A stretch of DNA of 64,000 nucleotides from assembly GCA_001295775.1 (NCBI GenBank), contig LJIA01000012.1, positions 62,001 to 126,000 on the forward strand. The letters are read 5' to 3'. Positions 1 to 7,459 of this stretch are shown piece by piece. Source of the stretch: a beta proteobacterium AAP99. Its GTDB lineage: Bacteria; Pseudomonadota; Gammaproteobacteria; Burkholderiales; Burkholderiaceae_C. The position numbers and the translations under genes are program-made. The notes beneath the pieces are model-generated. The model did not search any database. It was not told the origin of the DNA and saw nothing but the letters and a program-made list of their open reading frames with translations. The stretch's first letter is position 1; each line of letters starts with the position of its first letter.

Positions 1-803
1 CGATGGGCTCGCTCGGTGCAGCTGACGCGCTCTTCAAGGTGCAGCCTTGCCGAGTTGACACGCTTGGTCAGGTCTTTGATGTTGTTCGCATCTGCCAAGC
101 GATTCAGCTCAGTTTGCTTCCAAAACACGCACGCAGACCACACCGCGTTGTAGGGTTGAAGCAGCAAATCAGGGTTGCTAAGCACCCCAAGCTTTGTTTC
201 GCGCTCGACAGCAGCGTAGTTGTCCTTGAACGTCGTTTGGATCAGACCTCGCCCGCGGTACCTCCAACCGTCACCACTTGCGGCATCGCCGTTCCCGTAT
301 CGATTGGAGTAGGCCATGTTGGCCAGCTTTTCGGGATTGTGCGCGTAGTCCTCTGCCCTTGATCCGTCGGCGGGTAGCCGGTTGCCGAAGATTCGGGTGA
401 CGGTCCCCGCTCGATAGTTCAAGTCTTCCTCCAGATTGGCAAAGCCGTTGCTCTCAATGATGGTCTGCCCCAGAAACGCCGCAATCCGGCGAACATTCGT
501 GATCTTGTAGGTCGGGAAGAGCGCATTCATCGCTTCGGCAAAGATCGGGGCACGCATCACGCTCACGCGGCTGCTGATTTCAGTCAGGTGCGTGCCCAGG
601 AGTCGAAACGGTGCATTCGGATACTCCCAGCTGCGCCCGAGCGCGAGTCCGTCTGGCTCAACGGAGCTGCAGCCAGCGTACAGATTGATGCCATAGGGCG
701 CGCGCATGAGCGGAACGCCGAGCTCACGCTCGCGCCGCCACGAAAGATCCTGCGGCCAGACGCCGAGTACGTCTTCGAGGTCGTATCGGTGGAACGCTGC
801 CAT
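1..803 (-). CDS. GH19 lysozyme/chitinase-like hydrolase, C-terminus cut by window edge
   Basis: Reading the minus strand from the ATG at 803 gives 267 open codons that run off the left edge. The start is preceded by GGGAG seven bases upstream. Residues about 85-267 look like glycoside hydrolase family 19, which cleaves chitin or peptidoglycan. The visible signs are a QTIIESNGFANLEEDLNY block (candidate catalytic Glu117, second acidic Glu126), the typical WRYRGRGLIQTT stretch near 180-191, and a late RVNSARLHLEERVSCTERA stretch resembling the family's VNGG-type C-terminal motif. Residues 1-80 match nothing I recognise. GTG 860 is an alternative in-frame start but lacks an SD. Such proteins serve as phage lysozymes or secreted antibacterial hydrolases; no holin or secretion gene is visible, so the role is open. 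An insertion sequence lies directly upstream. Confidence 0.8.
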   Translation of the reverse strand, partial: MAAFHRYDLEDVLGVWPQDLSWRRERELGVPLMRAPYGINLYAGCSSVEPDGLALGRSWEYPNAPFRLLGTHLTEISSRVSVMRAPIFAEAMNALFPTYKITNVRRIAAFLGQTIIESNGFANLEEDLNYRAGTVTRIFGNRLPADGSRAEDYAHNPEKLANMAYSNRYGNGDAASGDGWRYRGRGLIQTTFKDNYAAVERETKLGVLSNPDLLLQPYNAVWSACVFWKQTELNRLADANNIKDLTKRVNSARLHLEERVSCTERAH

Positions 804-1045
804 ACGCTGACTCCCGACGGCGCGGCGTAGCACCGTCGCTACGCATTCCGCATCAGTCACGTCGCATTACGCAACGACTTGCGTCGGGACATCACTCCCT
901 CAATTGCGCGATGCTGGTGAACCTGGCTGTCCTAACGAATGAAAGGGACTTCCCCGTCCCGAACTAGCCGCGTTGCGGCAACCGGCAACAGAGTGCCACG
1001 ATGGGAAGTGCGAAATCTCATCAACTCATCCGGAAGGGGAAGTCC

Positions 1046-2062
1046 ATGGCTATTCTGACCGTAGGTATCGATCTCGCCAAGAACGTCTTTGCAGTGCATG
1101 GTGTGAACGAGACGGGCCGCACCGAGCTGATGCGCCCGGCGGTGCCGCGCGACAAGCTGCTGGCACTGGTGGCGAGCCTGCCGCCCTGCACCATCGGCAT
1201 GGAAGCCTGCTCGGGCGCGCACCACTGGGCGCGGCAGTTCCAGGCGCAGGGCCACACGGTGCGCCTGGTGGCCCCGAAGTTCGTCACGCCGTATCGCATG
1301 AGCGGCAAGCGCGGCAAGAACGACGCGGCCGACGCCGCAGCGATCTGCGAGACGGTGCAGCGCCCGCACATGCGCTTTGTGCCGGCCAAGAGCCTGGAGC
1401 AGCAATCTCAGCTGATGGTGCACCGGGCCCGGCAGGGGTTCGTCGAGCAGCGTACGGCCACGATCAACCGCATCCGTGGCCTGCTCAGCGAGTTCGGCAT
1501 CGTGCTGCCGCTGAAGGCCAGCACCGTGCGGCAGCGCGCGCGCGAGGGTCTGGAGGACTTGCCGGGTTACGCCAATGTGGTGATCGGCGACCTGCTCAGC
1601 GAGCTGACGCATCTGGATGAGCGCATCGCGCAGTACGACCTGCATCTCAAGGCCATGGCCCGGGCTGACGCACGCGCCAGGCGGCTGATGCAGCTCAGCG
1701 GCATCGGCGAGACCACCGCGACCTGCCTGCTGGCGATGATCGGCAACGGGCATGACTTTGACTGCGGCCGCCAGTTCGCCGCGTGGCTGGGTCTGGCACC
1801 GGGCCAATACAGCTCGGGCGGCAAGGCCCGCTTGGGCCGCATCACCAAGGCCGGTGATCCGTACCTGCGCAGCCTGCTGGTGCTGGGCGCCCGGGCGGTG
1901 CTGGCTGCAGCCAGGAACAAGACCGACAGCGTCAGCCGATGGGCGATGGCGCTGGCTGAGCGACGCGGCTACTGGAAAGCCGTGGTGGCCATCGCGGCGA
2001 AGAACGCGCGTATGGCCTGGGCGGTGTTGCACCGTGGCGAGGCCTTTGCGCTGCCCGCCTGA
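1046..2062 (+). CDS. IS110-family transposase (DEDD, Tnp_20 serine)
   Basis: A 338-residue recombinase that excises and inserts the IS. The N-terminal RuvC-like domain shows the DEDD set as Asp9 (GIDLAK), Glu53 (GMEACSG), Asp93 and Asp96 (NDAADA). The C-terminal Transposase_20 domain has the FAAWLGLAPGQYSSGGK block, with the candidate catalytic serine at 256/257, followed by GDPYLRSLLVLGA. I chose ATG 1046 because GGGGAAG lies just upstream and the protein then begins MAILTVGIDLAK, as in relatives; ATG 1001 would add 15 residues. The length is full and there is no frameshift, so the copy looks intact. IS110 enzymes use an element-encoded bridge RNA to choose targets. Confidence 0.95.
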   Translation: MAILTVGIDLAKNVFAVHGVNETGRTELMRPAVPRDKLLALVASLPPCTIGMEACSGAHHWARQFQAQGHTVRLVAPKFVTPYRMSGKRGKNDAADAAAICETVQRPHMRFVPAKSLEQQSQLMVHRARQGFVEQRTATINRIRGLLSEFGIVLPLKASTVRQRAREGLEDLPGYANVVIGDLLSELTHLDERIAQYDLHLKAMARADARARRLMQLSGIGETTATCLLAMIGNGHDFDCGRQFAAWLGLAPGQYSSGGKARLGRITKAGDPYLRSLLVLGARAVLAAARNKTDSVSRWAMALAERRGYWKAVVAIAAKNARMAWAVLHRGEAFALPA

Positions 2063-2204
2063 GGCCCGCGCCAGGCAGCCCTCCAACCCACATCAAGCGG
2101 AGCACCGAATGCGACCGCCGCGTGACGGCAGGCGTTGATGCGCACAGGTTTGGACCTGCGCGGGGCGTGACCGATTAACTCCAGGGCGGCCAATGGCTTG
2201 CCGG
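2063..2204 (+). ncRNA. candidate bridge RNA region of the IS1111-type element
   Basis: The 142 bases between the transposase stop and the presumed right end contain no gene. They hold two small stem-loops, GCCGC-GTGAC-GGC near 2114 and CAGGT-TTGG-ACCTG near 2151-2164, the latter extended by flanking GCG/CGC. IS1111-group elements are reported to encode their guide (bridge) RNA in the 3' noncoding end. Position and structure fit, but guide loops were not matched to target or donor sequence, so this is inference. Confidence 0.3.
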
Positions 2205-2362
2205 CTAACGAATGGGTCCCCCGTGTGCGTCCTTCATCAGGGTCCGTGGCCTTGAACACGCCACACCAATGACCGTTTGTAGTTTGGCCAGTCCGCACCT
2301 CGTGTCATCCATAGCGCCTGAACCGCACACCGGTCAGTGGCTTGAACAGCGATACAAAACAA

Positions 2363-2385
2363 ACAGGCCCGCTGTGCGGGCCTGT
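2363..2385 (-). terminator. strong GC hairpin, terminator-like on minus strand
   Basis: A perfect 10-bp stem, ACAGGCCCGC with its complement, closes a 3-base loop. On the minus strand it is followed by a T-rich run (TTTGTTTTGTATC), the layout of an intrinsic terminator. No convincing minus-strand gene lies upstream of it, so it may be a relic of a lost gene or act in the leader of the plus-strand gene at 2484. The rest of 2215-2483 shows nothing else I can name. Confidence 0.5.
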
Positions 2386-2483
2386 GGGTGATCTGTTGCT
2401 TGACGGACGGGGAAGCCCTTGTAGAGAGCAGACGCAGTGCCGGCACCTCCAGCCACAGCGCAACCTCAGCAAAGAAGGAACAA

Positions 2484-3089
2484 ATGCAAGGGCGCTTTCG
2501 CCATGTCTGGTCCTTGACGCCGGTGGTACACCCATTTGCCTGTGCTGTTCATGTGCGTGCCCGCTCGGCGCTTCGTGTCTGCCTGTTGGGCTACGTCATG
2601 ATCACCGCGAACGTAGCCGGCGCGACCGCGTTGACCCCGCCCCCGCCCAGCCCCACCGCCGAAGCGCCCGTGGACCCCTACGAAGGCGGGCCGCAGTCCG
2701 ACACACCGCGGCCTCTGAAGCGGTCCCGCGTGGCTGCGGTGCTGACGGTGAACGCCGGCCTGGCCGCCCAGCCGGAGACCGCGGCTGCCTGCAAGCGCTT
2801 CCAGCCGCGCCCTGCCGATGTGAGCCAGTACTTCGCCCGCGCTCAGCGTGTGAGCTGGAACGCCTATCTTCAGCAAGGCGACTGGTCACCCTGCAGCGCG
2901 CAGGGCGAGCTGCGCCTCAAGGACGGCCGCATCGCCCAGTGGCGCATTCAATCCTTTGGCCTGGCGAGTCTGCGGATCGACGGCGCGAACCACTACTTCA
3001 GCTGCACGCAGCGCTGCCGCATCACCCGCCTGCCGCCGCGTGCAGCGGAGCTGCAAGGCGCGCCGCGCGCACCCGCGCCTCCGCGTTGA
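2484..3089 (+). CDS. small exported or membrane-anchored protein, unknown function
   Basis: This 201-residue protein belongs to no family I recognise. I chose ATG 2484 because AGAAGGAAC stands just upstream. The N-terminus has a hydrophobic stretch (ALRVCLLGYVMITANVAGA, about residues 27-45) that reads as a signal peptide or anchor. A proline-rich linker (TPPPPSPTAEAP) follows. The C-terminal half has four cysteines (in AACK, WSPC, YFSC and TQRC) within a compact, aromatic-rich region, which suggests a disulphide-bonded periplasmic or secreted domain. The preceding frame (from 2388) is arginine/serine rich and unlikely to be coding. A palindromic repeat doublet starts 44 bp after the stop. 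Confidence 0.6.
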   Translation: MQGRFRHVWSLTPVVHPFACAVHVRARSALRVCLLGYVMITANVAGATALTPPPPSPTAEAPVDPYEGGPQSDTPRPLKRSRVAAVLTVNAGLAAQPETAAACKRFQPRPADVSQYFARAQRVSWNAYLQQGDWSPCSAQGELRLKDGRIAQWRIQSFGLASLRIDGANHYFSCTQRCRITRLPPRAAELQGAPRAPAPPR

Positions 3090-3133
3090 GCGCCGGGCCC
3101 ACCCAAGCTGCGGCGCGCACCTGAACCCGCTTT

Positions 3134-3265
3134 CCGCTTGTCTGGTGGGCTTCTTCAGGCGATTTGGCTTCAAGAAGTGCATGAATGCTTGACTTCTATG
3201 ATCGAATCAAGCACCGGTGCGCTTCTCCATGGAAAATGTTCTCAAGATCCGCATGGGACAAGCGG
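3134..3265. repeat. 132-bp MITE-like doublet of the 34-nt hairpin repeat
   Basis: The stretch begins with CCGCTTGTC (3134-3142) and ends with its exact complement GACAAGCGG (3257-3265), a 9-bp terminal inverted repeat. Inside are two 34-nt hairpin cores, 3147-3180 in plus and 3219-3252 in minus orientation, separated by 38 bp. Related cores occur near 42.2, 42.3, 42.97, 56.4 and 57.0 kb. The layout resembles a REPIN or small MITE. The remaining bases to 3446 contain no feature I can support. Confidence 0.65.
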
Positions 3266-3446
3266 CAGCGATTTCAGGGTTCGCGGCAGCTGCTGATGCC
3301 ATGGCGCGACCCGGAGTACCAAACCAACTGCGATCGAGCGCCGGCGCCCTGACAATGAGGCACTGGATGCGCGGCAGCCCGCATCGCGCGCCCGTGCACC
3401 ACGCCCACCCCGCTTGCCGACCACGCTCCGCTTTGCTTCAGCTCCG

Positions 3447-3998
3447 ATGACACACCTGATCGCCGCGTTCGCCCTGTACGCCCTCTCCAGCACAGCCTCC
3501 GCCGCAACGCCCACGGCGCTCTGCGACGCCTCGCAGCGGGTGGCCTTTGCCTGCAGCACGCGGGAGCCGGCGGGCCAGCTGGCACTGTGCGTTCCACCAC
3601 CAGGTGGGCGCGCGCCCATGACTCTGCGCTTCACCACTCAGCATGCGACCCCACCCGTCGGCACCGGAGCGACGGCGCGCAGTGCCACGCGCACGCTCCA
3701 CAGCGCACGCGCGAAGCAGCCCCTGGCCGCAGGCGGGTTCGGCTTCGCCGAGAGCAAGGCGCCGGAAAACGAACGGGTGGCGCTGCGATTCGAAGGCGCG
3801 GACGGCAACCAGATGCTGATTCACCAGCGGGTGGCCGGGCGGGAGATTGCGGGCTGGGTGAAGATCGATGCGGAAGACGAGTGGCATTACGCGGCGGTGT
3901 GCGAGCGGGTGACGGTGATGCGCCTGCCGGCCCTGCGCGGGGCGCTGGCCTGCGATCCGCACAATCAGCTGGGCGTGAAGGCTTGCGTGGATCAATAG
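3447..3998 (+). CDS. small exported cysteine-containing protein, unknown function
   Basis: This 183-residue protein begins MTHLIAAFALYALSSTASA, a clear signal peptide, so it is probably periplasmic or secreted. I start it at ATG 3447; ATG 3414 is in frame but would bury the signal. The early ALCDASQRVAFACS ... LALC segment resembles a recurring pattern in exported proteobacterial hypotheticals (FSC ... LSLC), and further cysteines lie in AAVCER, LACDP and KACVDQ near the end. The rest looks like a beta-rich domain with many charged residues. No enzyme motif is visible. It sits between a MITE-like repeat and a terminator-like hairpin, apparently a single-gene unit. Confidence 0.7.
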   Translation: MTHLIAAFALYALSSTASAATPTALCDASQRVAFACSTREPAGQLALCVPPPGGRAPMTLRFTTQHATPPVGTGATARSATRTLHSARAKQPLAAGGFGFAESKAPENERVALRFEGADGNQMLIHQRVAGREIAGWVKIDAEDEWHYAAVCERVTVMRLPALRGALACDPHNQLGVKACVDQ

Positions 3999-4016
3999 AT
4001 CGATCCGGCCCTTTTT
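3989..4016 (+). terminator. weak intrinsic terminator after the exported protein gene
   Basis: A short inverted repeat GGATC/GATCC (3989-3993 and 4002-4006) overlaps the stop codon and is followed within a few bases by five T residues (4012-4016). The stem is only 5 bp, so strength is doubtful. Confidence 0.35.
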
Positions 4017-4037
4017 GACCTATTCCTTTTGAAGTAG

Positions 4038-4055
4038 ATGCCACTTTCCGCATAT
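4038..4055 (+). repeat. dispersed motif copy, GCCACTTTCCGCATAT type
   Basis: The 18 bases 4038-4055 are identical to 58114-58131 and share GCCRCTTTCCGCRYAT with 36094-36109. All three lie in gaps between genes. The motif resembles the head of the 34-nt hairpin family (CCGCTTTCCGCTTGTC at 3127-3142), so the two may be related. Outside this motif and the promoter at 4191, nothing else is visible in 4017-4312. Confidence 0.5.
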
Positions 4056-4190
4056 CAGGAGCGGACTTTGGCACTTTCACCCTGACATGAAAATCTGTCC
4101 GAATGCGTCATCAGCGCAGGCACGGCGGATGCAGCGCTGCGCCGCAGCCCGTACGCATCACCCAGGGCTTGATCTCGCCCCGAACTCGCC

Positions 4191-4229
4191 TTGACGGTGC
4201 CGTCTTAGTGTATTACTGTACTAATACAC
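4191..4229 (+). promoter_or_regulatory. promoter overlapped by a 22-bp palindromic GntR/YtrA-type operator
   Basis: TTGACG at 4191-4196 is a good -35 box. A 17-base spacer leads to TACTGT (4214-4219), a plausible -10. Across the -10 lies a perfect inverted repeat, GTGTATTA (4208-4215) and TAATACAC (4222-4229), around a 6-base centre. The GTGTA...TACAC form and the position about 80 bp before an operon containing a YtrA-like GntR regulator point to autorepression, but binding is inferred. Confidence 0.7.
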
Positions 4230-4312
4230 AAACGACGAACTGCCGGCAGTCGCGCCAAAGCGCCCCGGTACTGCGTCGATCAGCGCGGCCCGTGCCGCGA
4301 GGAGTTCGAGCC

Positions 4313-4525
4313 ATGTCTTTCCTGAGCACCTACTCGATCGGTTGGATTTTCTTCGGCACCGGCATGGGGGCCGCCCTCGGCGCGGGCGGCGTGCAGGGCG
4401 GATCGGCGGCCGCCGTCGGCATCGTGCTGGCGGTGCTGTTTGCAAGCGCCGCACAGCGCGCCCGGCAGCGCCGCCGCAGCGCCGCCAGCAAGGGCCGGGG
4501 CGCCGCACCTCGTACAGGCGCCTGA
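4313..4525 (+). CDS. 70-residue membrane protein, first gene of the GntR/ABC operon
   Basis: A short protein starting at ATG 4313 after a GAGGAG ribosome site. Two hydrophobic segments (YSIGWIFFGTGMGAALGAGG and AAAVGIVLAVLFASAA) suggest two membrane helices, followed by an arginine-rich cytosolic tail (RARQRRRSAASKGR). Its stop is about 20 bp before the regulator gene, so it is very likely co-transcribed from the promoter with the palindromic operator. I know of no function; small membrane proteins often accompany YtrA-type exporters. A longer in-frame extension upstream to 4103 would cross the promoter and is rejected. Confidence 0.65.
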   Translation: MSFLSTYSIGWIFFGTGMGAALGAGGVQGGSAAAVGIVLAVLFASAAQRARQRRRSAASKGRGAAPRTGA

Positions 4526-4547
4526 GCGCATGCCCCCCAGACCCGAC

Positions 4548-4946
4548 ATGTCCGCCGCCGCCCTGTTCAGCGTGAACACGGGCGCCGGCGAGCCCATCTA
4601 CCGCCAGCTGATGGATCAGGTGCGTCGGCTGATCGCGGCCGGCCAGCTGGCGCCGGGCGACAGCCTGCCCTCCGTGCGCGACGTGGCCGAGACCTTCGCC
4701 GTCAACCCGATGACCGTCTCCAAGGCCTACAGCCTGCTCGAAGCCGCTGGCGTGCTGGCCCGCCAGCGCGGCGTCGGCATGGTGGTGGCGCAGGGCACGG
4801 CCACGGCGCAGGGCATCGAAAGCCGCCTGAGCCTGCTGCAACCCACGCTGGAAAAGGCGGCGCTGGAAGCCGCGCAACTCGAAATCCCTGCCGAGGAGGC
4901 GCTCGCCCTCTACGCCAGACTGCTCAAGGAAGGACGCTCCGAATGA
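4548..4946 (+). CDS. GntR-family regulator, YtrA subfamily
   Basis: A 132-residue transcription factor. The N-terminal winged helix carries the family pattern EPIYRQLMDQVRRLIAAG ... PGDSLPSVRDVAETFAVNPMTVSKAYSLLEAAGVL, where PSVRD and NPMTV belong to the DNA-binding core. The C-terminal part is short (about 45 residues, LLKEGRSE end), as in YtrA proteins, which lack the large effector domains of other GntR members. ATG 4548 places the domain at the usual distance from the N-terminus; ATG 4530 is possible, and neither has a clear SD. The stop overlaps the ABC ATPase start (ATGA). YtrA regulators usually repress their own ABC operon, matching the palindrome at 4208-4229. Confidence 0.88.
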   Translation: MSAAALFSVNTGAGEPIYRQLMDQVRRLIAAGQLAPGDSLPSVRDVAETFAVNPMTVSKAYSLLEAAGVLARQRGVGMVVAQGTATAQGIESRLSLLQPTLEKAALEAAQLEIPAEEALALYARLLKEGRSE

Positions 4947-5854
4947 ACGCGGTTCTCAATCAAGCCCCCGGCCCAGGGCTCGGTCAGACTGCGCCGCTGT
5001 CCATCCGCGGCCTGACCAAGATGTATGAAGGCAAGCTGGTACTGGACGAACTCAATCTGGAGGTGCCGGCCGGTACCGTGCTCGGCCTGCTGGGCCGCAA
5101 CGGCGCGGGCAAGAGCACCTTGATGGAATGCGCCCTGGGCCTGCGGGACTTCGCACGCGGTGAAGTCAGCCTGTTCGGAGAGGATCCGATGAAGCTGTCA
5201 GACGCCACCCGCGCCCGTCTGGGCTACGTGCCGCAGGACAGCAGCATCTTCGAGTGGCTCACCGCCGGCCAGATGCTGGACTACTTCGCCAGCTTCTACC
5301 CGCGCTGGAATACCGCCAAGGTGGATGCGCTCATGCAGCGCTGGGGCATCGAGCGCGGCAAAGGCATCAGCAAACTCTCCGGCGGGCAGAAACAGCGCCT
5401 GTCGATCATCCGCGCGCTGGCGCCGGACCCCGAACTGCTGGTGCTGGACGAACCCGTGGCCGCCCTGGACCCGGCCGGGCGCCGCGACTTCCTGCGCGAA
5501 CTCGTGGACAGCGTGGAACGCGGCACCACCATCATCTTCTCCACCCACATCCTCACGGACCTGGAGCGCATCGCCATGGACGTGGCCTTTCTGCGCAACG
5601 GCAAGGTGGCAGTGCAGGCGCCACTGGACGAGCTGATCGATGCCGCACGCCGAATCACCGGCCCGGCCACAGTGCTGAGGTCTGCAGTCTCCGGCGCCGC
5701 CGTGCTCAGCCACGACACCCTGCCGGGTCAGCAAGCCAGCAGCATCGTGCGCATGGATGCCGCGCTGGAGCGCCGGCTGGCCGCTGCGGCAGGTGAGGGG
5801 CTGCGGATCGAGACGGTCGGGCTGGAAGACATCTTTGTGGAGCTGACCAAGTGA
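4943..5854 (+). CDS. ABC transporter ATP-binding protein (YtrB-like)
   Basis: A 303-residue ATPase subunit of an exporter. Visible motifs are Walker A GRNGAGKST (residues 51-59), signature LSGGQ (145-149), Walker B ELLVLDEP (164-171), D-loop ALD, and switch histidine 202 in FSTHIL. After about residue 215 comes a C-terminal extension typical of drug or lipid exporter ATPases (VAFLRNGKVAVQAPLDEL then a variable tail). It overlaps the regulator upstream by 4 bp and the permease gene downstream by 4 bp, so the three are translated together. The substrate is not evident; YtrA-linked exporters are often tied to cell-envelope stress in other bacteria. Confidence 0.93.
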   Translation: MNAVLNQAPGPGLGQTAPLSIRGLTKMYEGKLVLDELNLEVPAGTVLGLLGRNGAGKSTLMECALGLRDFARGEVSLFGEDPMKLSDATRARLGYVPQDSSIFEWLTAGQMLDYFASFYPRWNTAKVDALMQRWGIERGKGISKLSGGQKQRLSIIRALAPDPELLVLDEPVAALDPAGRRDFLRELVDSVERGTTIIFSTHILTDLERIAMDVAFLRNGKVAVQAPLDELIDAARRITGPATVLRSAVSGAAVLSHDTLPGQQASSIVRMDAALERRLAAAAGEGLRIETVGLEDIFVELTK

Positions 5855-7335
5855 ACGCCGTGCCGAGTACCCACACGACCATGCCTCGCTGGCGGGCTGA
5901 ACGCGCCGTGCTGGGCATGGTGCGGCACGTGGCGAGCTGGCCGATCGTGTTGTTGGTGTTCCTGGTCTTCGGCGGCTTCGGCGTGTTCATGGTGTGGATG
6001 ACGATCGAGCGTGATCGGAGCTGGTTGATCAGCACGGCCATGGGCATCTTCCCGGTGCTCGCACTGCTGCTGCTGACGCTGGCGATCGCAATTCCCTACA
6101 CCGCGATGAGAATGCAGGTGCCAAGCATCTCGCTGCTGGTGCCTGCCCATCGCGCTGCGCTGTGGCGTGTGCTCGCGAGCAGCTGGTACGGCTGCCTGAT
6201 CGTCACGGCGTTGTGGTGTGGGCTGGTGATGGCGGCATATGGGACGACACCCCTCACAGCACTTGCGGGCTTCTTGGTCGCGCTATCGCTGATTACGGTG
6301 GCGATGTGCGGGTTTGCTCGCCCGATGCTGTTCATTGCGCTGAGCGCACTCGCGGTGCTTCCACCCAGTTGGCGCAGCACCGCGTTCGCTTCCCTCGAGC
6401 ACGCCTTGGAGCAATCAGGCCCTGCACGTTGGCTGCTTGCCCTGGTTTGGGTCGTCGCGCTGCGTTACGTACTCGCTGGAATGGTGTTCAAGCGGCGTGA
6501 GGCAACTGCGGCCGCGAGTAGCCTGATGCAGCGCCCACGCGGTGCGACGCAGAATGCCGCCTACGCGCAGATCAAGCCACAGGGCGGGCGCTGGGCGCGG
6601 CTGCTGAACTTTTCGGCCTGGGCTGGTATCCAGCAACGCTGGTCCCTGCGCTGGCCTGCAGAGTGGCGCCTTGCGCTCGCCATGGGGCCGGGCTTCAGCC
6701 CCGTAGCAGTGGTGGCGTACATCCCGGTTCTGGTGATGATGCTGGCCGCCATATTCGCCATGGGTGCCGGACGCGACCGAGCGTTTGACGAACGAGACTT
6801 GATGAATACTGTCTTCATGGCAACGGTCATTGTCGTGGGCGGATCCGGGTCCAACTTCGTACAAGGCCTTGCTCTCACCCGGACGGAACAGTCGCTGGCC
6901 TGCCTGCTGCCCGGGGCACCCATCGCCGCCGCGCGCGGCGGCTGGTTCGCACGGGCGGTGATCCGCTCCGTTGTACTCAATGCGAGCCTTGCGCTGGGCC
7001 TGATACTCCTCGTTGCGCAAGTTCCGGGGATTCCATCGGGCACGCTGGCGCTGTCGATGGTCCTGTTCTTTGTAGGGACCGTCAGCTTTGACGTCGCTTT
7101 CGCTCTCCGTTCCACGAGGCGCTTTGCAGACCCAGGCAAAAGCATGAGTTTCTTCCTGCCGCGTTTTCTTGCCATCATGGTGATCTACGCGTCGGTGACG
7201 ATCGGGCGCGACTCGCCCGATCGGGTCGCACCGGCCGTGCTGCTCTGGGGCGTACTGTGCACAGGCGTCGCGATCTGGCTGTACCGAAAGCGCAGCCGTG
7301 AGACGGGCACGCTGCCCGTCGGAAACTTCGGGTAA
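5851..7335 (+). CDS. ABC transporter permease-like membrane protein
   Basis: A 494-residue hydrophobic protein starting with GTG inside the ATPase stop. I see about ten to twelve membrane segments, for example WPIVLLVFLVFGGFGVFMVW (residues 30-49), GIFPVLALLLLTLAIAIPY, LITVAMCGFARPMLFIALSALAVL, VAVVAYIPVLVMMLAAIFAMG and LALGLILLVAQVPG. A hydrophilic loop lies around residues 215-275. There is no strong family signature beyond resemblance to ABC-2-like exporter subunits. Position after the ATPase argues that it forms the membrane channel, with the internal repeat of helices suggesting a full-size permease. It is the last gene of the operon. Confidence 0.75.
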   Translation: MNAVPSTHTTMPRWRAERAVLGMVRHVASWPIVLLVFLVFGGFGVFMVWMTIERDRSWLISTAMGIFPVLALLLLTLAIAIPYTAMRMQVPSISLLVPAHRAALWRVLASSWYGCLIVTALWCGLVMAAYGTTPLTALAGFLVALSLITVAMCGFARPMLFIALSALAVLPPSWRSTAFASLEHALEQSGPARWLLALVWVVALRYVLAGMVFKRREATAAASSLMQRPRGATQNAAYAQIKPQGGRWARLLNFSAWAGIQQRWSLRWPAEWRLALAMGPGFSPVAVVAYIPVLVMMLAAIFAMGAGRDRAFDERDLMNTVFMATVIVVGGSGSNFVQGLALTRTEQSLACLLPGAPIAAARGGWFARAVIRSVVLNASLALGLILLVAQVPGIPSGTLALSMVLFFVGTVSFDVAFALRSTRRFADPGKSMSFFLPRFLAIMVIYASVTIGRDSPDRVAPAVLLWGVLCTGVAIWLYRKRSRETGTLPVGNFG

Positions 7336-7459
7336 GTCCCAGCACCGCCTTGCAAGCGCGGTGCACCCGGCAGTACGGCCGGACCACGCCGCGCTCCTAT
7401 CATCCGCAGCTTCGCAACCCGGTCCGCCATCCGCGGGCCGCGCTCATCGGAGCCCGAGC

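Larger units (their letters stand above)
932..2214 (+). mobile_element. IS110-family (IS1111-like) insertion sequence
   Basis: One DEDD transposase gene is flanked by short noncoding ends. The 10-bp word CTAACGAATG occurs at 932-941 and again at 2205-2214. If it marks the junctions, the element is about 1.27 kb, normal for IS110/IS1111. The left end also holds a 10-bp inverted repeat, GGACTTCCCC at 946-955 with its complement at 1036-1045 just before the start codon, and a GCCGC-GTT-GCGGC hairpin near 967-979. IS110 elements lack classical terminal inverted repeats, so the exact ends are inferred, not proven. Confidence 0.7.

Noticed and set aside
932-2086. Long open frame opposite the IS transposase
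   Set aside because: High-GC shadow frame; the protein is low-complexity Arg/Ala/His with no domain, while the plus strand encodes a full DEDD transposase.
925-2214. Integron attC sites around the IS ends or hairpin repeats
   Set aside because: RYYYAAC and GTTRRRY core pairs are absent in the right spacing; no integrase in the window.
4103-4312. N-terminal extension of the 70-residue membrane protein
   Set aside because: It would run through the promoter and the palindromic operator, and the ribosome site precedes 4313.
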